Shown here piece after piece: positions 44,361 through 56,836 of a stretch of 64,000 bases of DNA. The notes under the pieces are model-generated. The model saw only the letters and a program-made list of their open reading frames with translations. It was not told where the DNA came from and made no database searches. Positions within the stretch are counted from its first letter, which is position 1. Every line of letters begins with the position of its first letter. Origin of the DNA: Austropuccinia psidii. Taxonomy: Eukaryota > Basidiomycota > Pucciniomycetes > Pucciniales > Sphaerophragmiaceae. The position numbers and the translations under genes were made by a program. The DNA lies in the NCBI GenBank assembly GCA_023105745.1, contig JALGQZ010000014.1, positions 9,109,888-9,173,887 on the forward strand, read 5' to 3'.

Positions 44361-46690
44361 TGTGCATGTTAAATTTTTGATAAATCAAGTTGGCTATTGG
44401 TCATCTGTGGCAAGTGTGAATAATATTCCATGATGTCAAAGGTTGCATTGATATTTTCTATATCCTTTGAGGATTCAGAAAATATTGATGATTTATCATC
44501 TGAATTTTCTTCAATTACATCATCTTTTTCAACATCAGGTTCTTTTTCAATGTTAATTTCATTGATTTTCCCCCTTTTTGGAAATTTATTGGATAAATGT
44601 GGGGTGCTTTGGCAAATATGGGATTTCCTGATTGTATCTGCAGATTTATATTTCAAATTATTAGAATTTTCTTTGGGGATTTTTTCCACAGGATCTTTCC
44701 ATGGTGTATTAAGCTTTGTTTTGAGCTTCACCCTACTAGAACCAATTTTGGTTCTGGTGGTTACTTCTTCTAATATATTGATAATATCTTCTCCTTAAGA
44801 TTGTTCAGTAGTCCTGCTTTTGACAGCATGCTCTAAGTCACCCCCACATTGTCGCAGAATCTTTCTGTGGATCATAAATTCTGAAATGTCAGGCTATAAT
44901 GCTTTAAGTCTGTTTGTTTTTTGGCAAAACTATGGTAAATATTTGTCTTTATCAGCATTAAATTTTGCAGAGTCAAAGGCTGTTTGAACCTTGAACCTCC
45001 AATAATCATTGGCCTATTTGTTGATAACTTGGGTTTTCCACCAAGTCCAAATTTGACTCCATGTGCTTGTCTCAATTTTATATACCATCTGTGAGCTGAT
45101 TTGGTAAACAAGGTGTTAAATCTAGCTGTTACTAATTGTTCTGGTAATTCAAAGTCTTCTTTGATCATGTAAATACGTCTGATGAATTTCATATGGTCAT
45201 ACTCTCCTTCACCACTGAAGTGAGGCCATTCCTTAAGTTTTTGGAACTTCTTTCAAGAGTCCTTGGCCCATTAATGGTTCAAACGTATGAAAAGAAATAG
45301 AAACTTCATTTTTCAACTGTGAATTTTCAATATTCAATACTTTTGGACTGGCAATCCTTGTATCCTCATTTTGATTCAGAGGTTTAGATATTCTTGGTAG
45401 GGTGTTTAGTAGTAACTCAATATCATTCATTTTACTGTTGTTACACTTTTGTGAACTTCTTAATTCATGTTGTAAGGTTTGTATAGAGTTAATTACATTC
45501 TTTTTATGATCATTGTGTTTATATTTCAGCTTATTACATAATTCTTTTTGTTTAGTATTATCAGAGATAAGCTCATTTAACTTTACTGTTAATTTTGATA
45601 TTTCCACCTTTGAGGTATCAAAACACTTTTTCAAGGCAATTGTATTTGTCTTTACTTCAGTAAATGATTTTGGAATATCATCAAGAGCTTTCTTATTATC
45701 CTCTTTGATAGTACTTATGGCTTGTTTTATTCTTATTTCAATTATGTCATCAATATTGAATTTAGAATATTTGTCTGTTAACTCCTTAATAATGGCAGAT
45801 TGATCATTTATCTTAGTGCCAAAAGAATTATCATTTTTAAAAGTTTTAATTGTTCTTGAGTCTTTTTCAAAACATATAAGTGCTTCATTGATTTGTCTCA
45901 GATTCAAGTTATTTGTTTGAAGATTGTTACAAATTGATGAATTTTCATCAGAAAGATGACTTTTTATGTCAGTTATAGCTTTGTACAACTCTGGGATGGC
46001 ATCAAAAATGTCAGAAATCTTTTCTGATATTTTAATATGGCTTCCTCCTTCTTTTGTAATTCCATCATTGTTCTGCAATTCTGAAATACATTTTCCATGG
46101 CATCCTGTTGAATCTTTGAAATCTTGTAGCCCTGGCTGTAAGGCTTTGTGGCTGGTGCCTTTCCTTTGCCCTTTTTCTGGGCTTGTGGCTGCTTTTTCAC
46201 ATGTAAATTGCTGCTGCTGGCCACTGGGGCCGTTTTTAGCACTTGATTGGGTGGTGAAGGGTTGTTTTTCCTCCATTCTGCTGTTAAGAGCATCATGTTC
46301 TTCTTTTCCATCAATGGATGCAATCCATTAAGTAACTTGCAAGTTTTGGGATGGCCCGGAATTTTCTCACAGTCAGGTAAGAATTCATGCAGTTTTTCCA
46401 CAGATCTTCAGAGTTCTGGTACTCTTTGTGCTGCAATGCATTGTTGTAAGCCTTCTGGCTGGCTTTGTAAATGTCCATGAGGTTTCTTGTGGTGGTGCAG
46501 CTCTTTTTGAAGGTAAAACAATTTTATCTACTTCAGAATGACACAATTTATTAATTTGGAGGTCATCAACTGACCCTTGTCCTTCTGGAACTCATTGACT
46601 TCTGCCATAATTATGTCTATGACCTTTCTGGGAGCTGATTGAGGTGCTATAGCTGGCTCCAGATCTGGTTGAAGGAATATTTTATGATTA
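44361..46690 (-). pseudogene. gag: A2 gag, broken
   Basis: The expected start codon (ATG CCT TCA ACC in A1) reads ATT here at about 46679. Then come the dual-frame region (45973-46401 and 45233-46276, both open over 304 bases), the long helical region (SICNNLQTNNLNLRQ…, ITDIKSHLSDE), the capsid-like ARFNTLFTKSAHRWYIKLRQ (44872-45192), and a knuckle remnant HICQSTPHLSNKFP in which the first and last Cys are lost (44369-44731). The 347-codon frame 45233-46276 is the longest intact Gag stretch of family A here. Confidence 0.87.
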
Positions 46691-46861
46691 AAAAAGCTTT
46701 AAAATATTAGTTTTACATCAAAAAAACTTACTTATAATATGAAAAAGTTATTTTTTTATGGATTGTTTGAATTATAGGTATTTTTTATATGTTTTTCAAA
46801 TTTTTTAATATAAGAAAAAGGATTAAAAAAGGGTAAAAAAATATGTGTCACAGGTGAAATA

Positions 46862-46879
46862 TCATGGCTGGGCCCCAAC
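46862..46879 (-). other. A2 primer-binding site (probable)
   Basis: Minus strand GTTGGGGCCCAGCCATGAT next to the LTR start at 46880. Equals the A1 block except for the first bases. Confidence 0.65.
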
Positions 46880-47308
46880 TTTAAGGTGTGGATATGAAAC
46901 TTTTGAAAAAATATCAAGTACATTTGCTGTCCTAAAAATTTATATAAGGTAAAATTATTTGAAAATGATAAGAAAAAGTATTTTGAAAGAGAAAACATGC
47001 AAATTTTATTTTTTTTAGCTTTTTAAGTATAAAACAATAATATAATAAAAATTCATTGTTTTACCAACAATACAGATTTATCCAAAAATACTACAAAAGA
47101 GATATTTAAGGCTACAAAAGAAATTTCTTCAAGAGCACTTTCAATTGGAATTTTTTGGGCAAAGAACTGCAATCAATTGCTCAAAGAAAAAAGTCTTTAA
47201 AAAGATATTTAAAGAGAAAACACACCCAAAAATGACCAGAATGAATTTGGAAACAAAGTGACAAAGCTAACAGTGATTAAAGATGCTTTAATTTACTTAT
47301 GGGGTGGT

Positions 47309-49142
47309 TGTGAGCCTTAGAGGTATTTTCATATACCCAAAAGACCACAAATGATAAATTAAGATACAAATATAAAGAAAAGAAATTTATTTATATTATA
47401 AAAAGAAAAATTGAAATATAAATACAAATTTATATTTAAAAATAAAAATTTAATTATAATTTAAAAATCAAATTACAATGAAATTTAAAATTATGAAAAT
47501 ACATTTTTACTTGTAAAAGTTAAATAAAAACAAATTTTTAATCAAAATTATGAAATTAAAATATTTTTGGTAAAAAGTTATATGAAATATATTATAACTT
47601 TTTATCCAAAAAATAAACATAAAGAAATTATTACACCATTGGATTCCTCATAAAAAATAAAGTGGGGTCCCCTCTGGATGAAATTTCTGTAACTCAACTC
47701 TAAATAAGCTTAAAATTAAGTTTTTAGTATTTTTTGTACAAAAGTATGAAAATCCTCAAAATATTAACTTCATTCACACCACATGTGGGGTTAACCATCA
47801 ATTTTTGTGTTAAAATTGAGGTGTTGTGTTTAGTTTAGAAGTTATGAGGAATTGAAGTATTTTCAATTGAATTCAATTGAAATGTCAAAATGTGCGCGTG
47901 TGTTACATAAGTGAACTTTATCTTACGTATGGGGTATCAATTATTACAGATTTGTAATTAAAAACTCAATTGAATTAGATATGTAAATTATAATTTTATT
48001 ACATGATGAGGAATTAAAAAACAAATTGGAAAGATTGATTCTTGGAGGGGAAACACATTTCAGCTCTAAGGGGGAGCTAGACCCCCAAATTCCTTGCTGA
48101 CTGGAATGGGATGTTGGAATTGACGCAAAGGTTCATTAGTTTTGGCCTGGAATTGAGTCACAGGGTCTGTGACTCAATTGATGATGAGGGTTTCATACCA
48201 ACCAGGGTAGTTTTAACTGCTTCCAAGAGGGTAAAACTACCCTTAAGTTAAATCAATGTTAGTAAAAAAAGCTCTTACTGGTTTCTACACCTCTTACACA
48301 AATTCTGACGTGTTTTGAAGGCTCTAGACCAGGTATTGCTATAGTAATACCTGATTCAAGGGTCTAAAATGGCTAAAAATGGCAAAAAATGGGTTAAACC
48401 AGGCCCTTTTTGTTCTAAATCAGGGTTCAATGATGCCATAATTGGTTTTTCTGTTTTCAGACTGTTTTTCACGACTGACAAGAGTAAATTTCACTTTTGT
48501 AGTAAGAAAATTGATGGCTATAAAAGAATGTCTTCTTTGCCCCACTTCTCCCTTCATGTTATAATCTTTTCCTTTTACAATTAGTTTAAACACTGTTAAA
48601 CCAATCAATAAAATATTCCAACCACCCTTTTTTAAAGATTTTGAAACTTTTAACCATGTGAAAAAATCATTTTAATCATTTTTTGTAACTCTTATAATTA
48701 TTTTTACCACTGAACCACCCCAAAAGTGAATTAAATCATCATTCATCACTGTTAACTTTGTCAATTTGTTTCCAAATTCACTCTGGTCACTTTTGGGTGT
48801 GTTTTCTCTTTATATATATTTTTATAGAATTTTTTCTTTAATTAATTGCTTAAAGCTCTTTTCTCAATTAATTCCAATTGAAATTGCTCTTGAAGAAATT
48901 TCTTTTGTGGCCTTAAATATCTCTTTTAGAGTATTTTTGGATAAATCTTCATTGTTGGTAAAACAATAATGTTTTATTATATTATTGTTTTACACTTCAA
49001 AAGTAAAAAACAATAGAATTGGCTTTTTTTTCTCTTTCAAAATACTATTTCATACTATTTTTAAATAATTTTACCTTATACAAATTCTGATGACAGGAAA
49101 AGTACTTGATATTTTATCAAAGGTTCATATCCACACCTTACA
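47309..49142 (+). mobile_element. Family A solo LTR inside A2 5' LTR
   Basis: TGTGAGCCTTAGAGG at 47309 to CACACCTTACA at 49142, 1834 bp, opposite in orientation to A2. Perfect duplication GTGGT at 47304-47308 and 49143-49147. Palindrome at 48151-48179. Confidence 0.93.
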
Positions 49143-49865
49143 GTGGTTCAGGGGTAAAAATGATTATAATGATTTTTCACATGGTTAAAAGGTTCAAAAT
49201 GATTTCTAAAGTTTGTTTGGAATCTTTTATTGATTGGCTTAACAATGTTTAAACTAATATAAAAGGAAAAGATTCTAACATGAAGAGAAAAGTGGGGCAA
49301 AAAAGACATTCTTTTATAACCATCAATTTTCTCACTACAAAAGTAAAATTTACTCTTGTCAGTCAGGGAAAACACTCTGACCACAGAAAATCCAATTATG
49401 GCATCATTGAACCCTGCTTCAGACCAACAAAGGGCTGGCTTTGGCCATTTTTTGCTATTTTTAGCCATTTTAGCCCCTGAAATCAGCCATTACTATAGTA
49501 ATACCTGGGCTAGAGCCTTCAAAACACGTCAGAATGAGGCTAAGAGATGTAGAAACACGTTAAAACCGTTTTTTCCTGAGATGTTTTATATCTTAAGGAT
49601 AGTTTTACCCTCTTGGAAACAGTTAAAACTGCCCTGGTTGGTATCAAAACTCCATCATCAATTGCGTCACAGACCCTGTGACTCAATTCCGGGCTAAAAG
49701 TGATGAACCTTTGCATGTATTTTGACATCTTACGCCTATCAGCAAGGAATTTTGGGGTCTGGCTTCCCCTTAGAGCTAGAGTTCCTTTTCCCCCCCAAAT
49801 TTAATCTTTCCAATTTATTTTTTCCTTTCATTCCTCATCATGTATTATACTTACAATTTACATGT

Positions 49866-50645
49866 GTAATTCAATTAAGTTTGAAAGCACACTACTGTAG
49901 GAACTGACACCTCATATGTAAATCAAAGCTAACTTATGTAATACACGCACACATTTTGACAATTCAATTGAGTTTCATTGAAAATACTTCAATTCCTCAT
50001 TGCTTCTAAACTATACACAACACCTCAATCTTAACACAAAAATCAATGATTAACACTAAATTCAATATTAATTACATTAAGGGTTTTGGGATTTTCAACT
50101 TTTATACAGAAAATACAAAAAACTTAATTTAAGCTTATTTAGAGTTGAGTTACAAAAATTTCACTCAGAGGTGACCCCACCTAATTTTTTATAAGGAATC
50201 CAAGGGTGAAATAAATTTTATATGTTTATTTTTTGGAAAAAAAGTTATGATAAATTTTATTTATGTAATTTAATTGAGGTTTACAGTAAACTACTGTAAT
50301 AATTGACACCTCATATGTAAATCAAAGTTCATTCATGTAATACATGCACACATTTTGACAATTCAATTGAATTCAATTCAAAATACTCCAATTCCTCATA
50401 AATTCTGAACTATACACAACACCTCAATTTTCACACAAAAATTTATGATTAACACTACATTTGTTGTGAATTAAATTAAGGTTTTGAGGATTTCCAACTT
50501 TTATACGGAAAATACAAAAAACTTAATTTAAGCTTATTTAGAGTTGAGTTATAGAAATTTCACTTGGAGGTGACCTCACCTAATGTATTTATAAGGAATC
50601 CAATGGTTAAATAAATCTTATATGTTTATTTTTCAGATAAAAAGT
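49866..50645. repeat. ~400-bp tandem duplication within A2 5' LTR
   Basis: The run GTAATTYAATT…ACTGTA…ACACCTCATATGTAAATCAAAG…CCTCA occurs from about 49866 and again from about 50265, about 400 bp apart, each followed by AACACCTCAAT and TAAGCTTATTTAGAGTTGAG. Boundaries are approximate. Confidence 0.8.
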
Positions 50646-50938
50646 TATGATAGATTTTATTCAACTTTTTTCCAAAATTATTTTATTCTGGGTAATTTTG
50701 TTGAAAACTCATTTTTACTTAATTTTTTCAAGCAAAAATGTGTTTTTACAATTTTAAAATTTAATTTATCTTTATTTTTGAATTATAATGAAACTTTTGA
50801 TTTTGTATATAAATTCATATTTATAATTTAACTTTTGTTTTAATAATATAAATAATTTTCTTTCATTTTTCTTTGTATATTAATTTTTTGTTTGTGGTCT
50901 TTTGGGTATATGAAAATACCTCTAAGGCTCAAAACATG

Positions 50939-51611
50939 CTAGTATATGGTACACAGAAATTAAAATAATCCATGGCAGAAGAAACAGGCCATGATGGAAG
51001 AGCCAAATCATACAAAAGTAAAGCAATGGTACTTGGATATGGCAAAAGACCATGTCATTTGAAAATGACAAGTACTCTGTGGACAAAGATCCATATGAAT
51101 GGTGTCTCAGACAGTCTAAAAGACTTAAAGCCATTGAACCTCATATGAAAATTCATATGACGAATCACAAACTCCTAAGACAAATGCCAGGAGAACTAGA
51201 GCATGCAGTAAAATGAAGATGAAACTACAATTTCACTCTATATGACATTGCAAACACCTTACAAGATGTAAGGAAAAGAACTAATATAGGGAAATACACC
51301 CCATATAAAAGCAGTGGTTTCAATGAGAAACAACTTTTCAGGGTGGAGTTTAGAGACAAACCCAGAGAAAGGGTGGCATAAGTGGCAAAGAAGAAAAATT
51401 CTTGTCACAACTGTGGTTCAACAGACCACTATGCCAACAACTTTCCAAAGGCAAAGAAAAAGGTCTATGCCATTGAGAAAGTCCCAGAGGATCAATTCCC
51501 AAAAGAGGATTCTGAATCAGACTCTATGGGCGATGCTATCAGAGAACAATATGATGATGATGAAGACCCAAGAGAAGAATTCCTAGTGGAATACCAAGAG
51601 GAAACCCCACT
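50939..51611 (+). pseudogene. gag: B2 gag 3' part with CCHC knuckle
   Basis: Continues the gag codons interrupted at 38688: ASIWYTEI, stops, DPYEWCLRQSKRL, PGELEHAVK then a TGA, and from 51382 an open frame with CHNCGSTDHYANNFPK. The last Cys of the knuckle is Phe. This frame runs on into the protease with no stop (…EETPLKIQDIQLEAG), which shows that Gag and Pol are one frame in family B. Confidence 0.88.
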
Positions 51612-52320
51612 AAAAATCCAAGACATACAGTTGGAAGCAGGAATGCCACAAAATACTGCCAACAAAAACTTGTGCGAACACACACAAGATGCACAAACAT
51701 TCCTGGTTACACCAGACAAAGGGATGGCATACATACATGGGACAGCCACAAAAAAGACTGTTAGAATTGACAATGCTCAACATCCATTGATCATTGACAG
51801 TGGAGCACACTGCTCCATAGTGGCCAGAAATTATCTGGCCAACCACTTCCCAAACTGGAAAAAACCAGCTCTTTCCCACCAAGGCAAAGAGCTTCAAGAG
51901 TGCATCAGGGAAGATGACTTCCATTGGGACAATTATCAAAGATATAATTATAACTCATAGGAAAGTTAACATCAGACTCAACCCAGAGTTTGTTGTGCTT
52001 GATGATGCTCACATCCAAGGGTTTTTTCTGGGAACAGACTACCAGAGGATGTATGGCATCGATATTTACACTAGTAAAAACAGGCACATTACCATTGGTA
52101 CCACAAAGGAGAACAATTTTGCATTTGATATATACCAAAAATCTGCCCATGATCCACTTGAAGAACTACTTAATGAATTCAAAGAGGGAAAGTTTAGCAC
52201 TGCCCTCACCATTAAACAGAAACTAAGTTTACTGAAAATGCTAAGAATAGACCAGCATTTTCCTTTGCTGAAGAGCCATTAGGCAAAGTCAGAGGCCATG
52301 ATATAGAATTATATCTGGAT
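51612..52320 (+). pseudogene. pol: B2 aspartic protease
   Basis: PLIIDSGAHCSIVARNYLA (DSG active site) in frame with Gag. A frameshift near 51905 moves the rest into the next frame (51914-52282: TSIGTIIKDIII … GFFLGTDYQRMYGID), and another break follows near 52265. Confidence 0.88.
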
Positions 52321-53060
52321 GTGGAAGGACCTTATCCACCCATTCTCAGGAGACCTCCTTACCCAGCAAGTCTGGAAACCAGGAAGGAAATTGAAAAACA
52401 TATCAATGAGCTTCTGGACATGGATGTTATCAGAAAGATTGTGCACAATGAAATAATGGAAATTACCACACCTGTTGTGATCACCTGGAATGATGGCAAG
52501 TGTAGGCTGTGTGGAGATTTCACAGCTCTGAACAACTACACTAAAGTTGACAGGTGCCCTATACCTAGGATACCTCATGCCTTAGACAAACTGGCAAAAG
52601 CCAAATACATAACCAAAATGGATTGTATGAAAGGCTTCCATCAGAATGGAGTTAAGCTAAACTCCATGAAATTACTCAGAATCATATGTCATATGGGCAT
52701 ATATGAGTACACCGGGATGCCATTTGGCATCAAGAATGCACCAGCCCACTTCCAATGGATGATGGACACCATATTTCAAGAAAAAATATTGGAAGGCTGG
52801 ATGGTGGTATATATTGATGACATCATTATATACTCAGAGACATGGAAAGACCATGTGCAATACATAGACAGAGTGCTAAGTAAATGCACACCCATAAATC
52901 TGAAAATTTCACTTAAAAAGTGCAATTTTGGCCATCAAGAGCTACTGGCTCCAGTCCATAAAGTCCCAGGTCTTGATCTAGCAATTGACCAAAACAAAGT
53001 AGAAGCAGTACTGCAAAAATCAGTACTAAAAACATCACAGAGATGCAATCCTTCCTTGGG
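52321..53060 (+). pseudogene. pol: B2 reverse transcriptase palm
   Basis: Frame 52321-53106: [57 protein letters not shown] (Arg to Trp) and YIDDIIIYS intact. It shifts near 53025: the sequence reads GTACTAAAAAC where one more base restores the frame of the next block ([11 protein letters not shown]). Confidence 0.92.
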
Positions 53061-53670
53061 TTTCCTAGCTACTATAAAAACAACATCAAGAATTTTTCTC
53101 ACATAACTAGTAGTTTATACAAGTTATGTTCAAAAGATGTAGTTTTTGAAATTACCAAGGAAAGGAGGGATGCATATGAGAGGATCAAACATGAACTCAC
53201 AAATTCACCTGTGCTCATCTTACCTAAATTTGAAGTACCATTCAAGTTATACATAGATGCAGCATTCAGCCAAGGCTTGGGAGAAGCCCTTTACCACATA
53301 CAAATTGTGGATGGTGAACCAAGAGAGGGAGTAATATGTTACATCTCTAGTTGACTGAAATATTCAGAATACAGGTATGGGGCCACCCATACTGAATTTC
53401 TATGCTTAGTCTGGGCTCTAGAGAAACTCTATTATTATTTGGAGGGTACAGTCTTTGAAGTCTACACAGACTGCACAGCCTTGAAGTCTATACTAAACAT
53501 GAAGACTACCAATAGGAACATGTTGAGGTTGCAAATTGCCATCCAAGAGTATAGAGGGAACATGACCATAATATACAAAGAAGGTAAAGTCATACCAATG
53601 CAGATGGCCTTAGCAGATGTCTGGTGGATAATGTCAAAAGAAACCCAGCTTATGACCCTGAAGTAGCAGC
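53043..53670 (+). pseudogene. pol: B2 RT connection and RNase H
   Basis: MQSFLGFPSYYKNNIKNFS, LYIDAAFSQGLGEALY, then a TGA at about 53352, and [18 protein letters not shown]. Further frameshift after KEGK, where family B otherwise reads [11 protein letters not shown]. Catalytic Asp strands are recognisable, but the frame is broken three times. Confidence 0.9.
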
Positions 53671-55378
53671 TAAAATTCCTATCCATTCCATGGAAATAGA
53701 CAGGAAGAAAAACTTCAGATTTTCTGAGTGGGCACCAAGAAGTGATACCCCAGACACTGGAAACCCTGACTCAGAAGGAACAGAAACTCCCATATTGGGA
53801 ATATGTTCCTCTGTACTTCATGATGCATTCTTCAATGCAGTGATGAAGACATATGCCAAACATAAACAATGTGGCATATTGATGCAACTCCTTCAACAAA
53901 AGTACAGTAGCCCAGATGTGGAGTCCCAGTTAGAGGAACCCTGGTTGAGGGACTTTAAGGAAAATAATTTTTTCCTGATATATGGCCTGCTCTACCATAG
54001 AGAGAGGCACACTGGTGCACTCACAATAATAGACAGAGACCATATATCTTTGATCCTTCAGGAATGGCATGACTGCCCCTATATAGGACACATGAGTGAA
54101 GACAGGACCAAAGAGAGTGTAGCAAGCACTGCTTGGTGGCCTAAATGGGAACAAGAGTTGAGTGAATACATCAACACTTGTGAAAGATGCCAAATGTCAA
54201 ATAGGAAACACGGGAATAAGTATGGGTTACTTCAACAGATAGAAGAACCCAAGCACCCATGGGAAACCATCAACATGGACTGGGTTACAGGACTGGTCCC
54301 AGGAGGCAAGGAGAACTTCAATTCCTGCTTAATCATATGTGATAGGTTCAGCAAGAGTATGAGGTGCCTATCATGTCACAAGGAAGACACAGCCATGGAT
54401 ACTGCTCTGTTATTCTGGAACAAAATTATATGTACCTTTGGAGTCCCTAAGATCATCATCAGTGACAAGGACCAAAAGTTCACATTGGAATTTTGGACAA
54501 ACTTGTATGAAATTTGTGGCACCAAGCTTGCATTTTCCACAGCTTACCATCCACAAACATATGGATTATCTGAAAGGATTATCCAGACAATGGAGGACAT
54601 TGTTAGAAGATTCTGTGCCTGTGGCATGGAATATAAGGACCATGAAGGTTACACCCATGACTGGGTTACCCTTCTACCAACAGTCTAACTGGCTTATCAC
54701 ACAAGTCAGAACTCTACCACAGGAAAAAGACATACACTGGTAGAAAAAGGGTGGAATCCCCTATTGCCTGTGGATCACTTGAAGAAAAGTCTTTTGACCA
54801 TCCATCCCGCAGCCAAAGATTTCCATGAAATGTGGAAGAGAGCTTGTGACACAGAAGCCAGATGCATGGCTGTTGCAAAAGAATATAATAAGCAGAGGTG
54901 GGACAAATCACACATGGAACCTGACTTTAAAGAAGGGGACCACATGTTAGTGTCTACACTGAACTTTAATAATCTCAAAGGACGTAAGAAAATGAGAGAC
55001 TCAGTTGTAGGGCCCTCCACCATCATTCAATTGATAGGCAGAAATGCAGTGGAAGTCAAACTCACAGAGGAATTTTCCAGGAAACACCCAGTCTTTCCAG
55101 TGAGTTTAGTCAATCCATACTTCCAGACAGAGGAGGATAAATTCCCCTCCAGGAAGAAGAAACCCACCCCACCAGAAATAGTGAAAGTGGAGGACTCCCC
55201 TGGACCTGTGAAGAAAATTATCAAGGCCAGGAAGATCAGACTTAATGGTAAGGATCAGAGACAGTACTTGGTCAGATTCAAGAACCAGACAGCTGATAAG
55301 GACAAGTGGTTTGCAGAAGATGCCATACCCAATGGGAGCCTTCATTTGAGGGGATTCAGAGCCACTAAGAGGGCTTAA
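53624..55378 (+). pseudogene. pol: B2 integrase and chromodomain-like tail
   Basis: 53624-54688 reads [12 protein letters not shown] (Trp codon intact where B1 has TAG), ECHD-type block as [10 protein letters not shown] (first zinc-site Cys-adjacent residue changed), [26 protein letters not shown] and [15 protein letters not shown] after LLPTV interrupts. 54764-55378 continues to the tail [20 protein letters not shown] and ends TAA. Core Asp and Glu residues remain, but neighbours diverge (DRDPKF to DKDQKF, TDG to TYG). Confidence 0.92.
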
Positions 55379-55399
55379 CAGTCTCATCAATGATGAGCC

Positions 55400-55417
55400 T
55401 TTTTTAGAGGGAGGGTA
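55400..55417 (+). other. B2 polypurine tract
   Basis: TTTTTTAGAGGGAGGGTA directly before the 3' LTR, which starts here as AGTCAGCC (expected TGTCAGCC). Confidence 0.88.
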
Positions 55418-56831
55418 AGTCAGCCTGTGACTCAAAACCAGAGCACAAACATGACACCCAAATACCATAAATCAATGGTATAGCCAAGATACCACCAAAA
55501 CATGAAGCTGAGCTGAGTCAGCTCAAAAGGTATCAAAAAAAAGAGGAAACTCACCCCTTTCCAAATATACAAGTCCTATAGCTATAGGACAAAGAATAAC
55601 AAAGTTATTCCTGCTCAAAGTTGCTCCTGAGCATAAACCTTAATTTTCAACTCTCATCTGAAATACAGAGTAAGAGGCTTAACCTCATCAAATGGGTATT
55701 CCAAATGAATATCCAGGTCAGGGCTATCCAATGGTACCAGCCAAACTGAGTTATCACCAGTATTACAAAAGTTATGGCCAAATTCAGGCCAAATAAGGGT
55801 GAATAAAATATTCAACTCCCATCTAACTTCTACAGTTTTAGTGTGAGATATTTGAGGTGGGGTATTTTTCAAAAGAGAACAATAAGGGCTATCTGATGGT
55901 GCCATTCATCTCCCCATATCTCATCTAGAAAAAAATTTATAAGGAAAACAAGTCCAAAAAAACCTTTTGCCTAAAACGCACATATGTATAAAATTCTTTT
56001 ACATGACATACCTTTGCCATATTCAATGATAACAAGATCAGATGAGGTACCATTGTGTAGCACACATACAGGGCTACACAGCAAACCAATTCTGAGCTTG
56101 ATATCTCAAAAACTGACAAATGTTTGGCTGTTTTAAGGTCAAAATCCCACAGTTTGACCAGTACAGCCTTACCATGGGATAATATCCCATAGCTATAATT
56201 ATGAGGAGTCGAATAGACAAAGAAGCTTGTTTTGACTTCAATTCCTCATAGCTCATTCAATACTGGGGTCCCATACAGGTTCTGTACAGCATTCCATGTG
56301 TCATACATGTCAAAATCAGGCTATGTGGTCCCCAGATGAAGGTTTCAGATTGTATTGGTGAAAGCTGCCCAGATGTGGTTTCAAAACCACATCTGAGCTC
56401 AATACAGGATATAAAGGCCTTTTTAAAACCACAAGCCTGTCCTAGAGAATGAAAAATCTTCACTTCCTCTATGTGAAAAGGTCTAGCAGCCTTTTCACCC
56501 CATTTCAGGATAAGAGGAGGCCTGTTCACTTCCAGAAAAGGAATCCCCATCCTGTTCTTGAATTCCTACATAGTACAAATGTCAAAAGCAGTTATACCCC
56601 TTGAAAGAAAACAGGTTATACTATCAATCTTAGTATTGTAGACTTTATTATTGTAACCCAACAGATAAAGATGCACCCAGGGCTTTCAATAGCACTCACC
56701 ACCACTAATTCTCATTATTAAAGCCCTCTTTATTTCTAATTAATCATTTATAATACTTTTCATCCATGCCACAGTCATATTTAACGTTATAAATATCCTT
56801 ATTACCTCTTTATCATAGACTCAGCCTGACA
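55418..56831 (+). repeat. B2 3' LTR
   Basis: AGTCAGCCTGTGACTC to AGACTCAGCCTGACA at 56831, 1414 bp. Hairpin at 56370-56395. It is followed by the target duplication TGCAA. Confidence 0.92.
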
Positions 56832-56836
56832 TGCAA

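Larger units (their letters stand above)
38689..50933 (-). mobile_element. Family A Ty3/gypsy element A2, inserted in B2 gag
   Basis: Perfect duplication ACATG at 38684-38688 and 50934-50938, and the host gag codons join exactly across it (…NGH|ASIWYTE). 3' LTR 38689-40498, internal 40499-46879, 5' LTR 46880-50933 with its own insert. Minus-strand gag-pol with several stops, one 236-bp duplication and one single-base deletion. Its LTR ends are mutated (TATAAGG, TTTAAGG, CTCAAA), consistent with age. Confidence 0.93.
46880..50933 (-). repeat. A2 5' LTR, interrupted and partly duplicated
   Basis: Plus strand TTTAAGGTGTGG at 46880 to CTCAAA at 50933. It is split by the solo LTR 47309-49142. After removing that insert it is about 2.2 kb, 400 bp longer than the 3' LTR, because a segment around 49866-50264 is repeated at about 50265-50645. 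Confidence 0.88.
20984..56831 (+). mobile_element. Family B Ty3/gypsy element B2, plus strand, split by four insertions
   Basis: 5' LTR 20984-24575, PBS at 24576, leader to 25047, leader continued from 36870, gag to 38688, gag continued from 50939, pol to 55378, polypurine tract 55400-55417, 3' LTR 55418-56831. Flanking duplication TACAA (20979-20983) and TGCAA (56832-56836), one difference. Subtracting the inserts and their duplications leaves about 9.6 kb, matching the 9679 bp of B1. This agreement supports the reconstruction. Many stops; inactive. Confidence 0.9.

Noticed and set aside
55654..55905. 83-codon minus-strand frame present in both B2 LTRs (also 21220-21471)
   Set aside because: The two copies are LTRs of one element, so identity follows from common origin at insertion and is no sign of selection.
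20984..56831. Possibility of an endogenous virus or giant-virus segment
   Set aside because: All coding content follows Ty3/gypsy gag-pol order with LTRs, PBS, polypurine tracts and 5-bp target duplications; no envelope or capsid genes of other viruses were seen.
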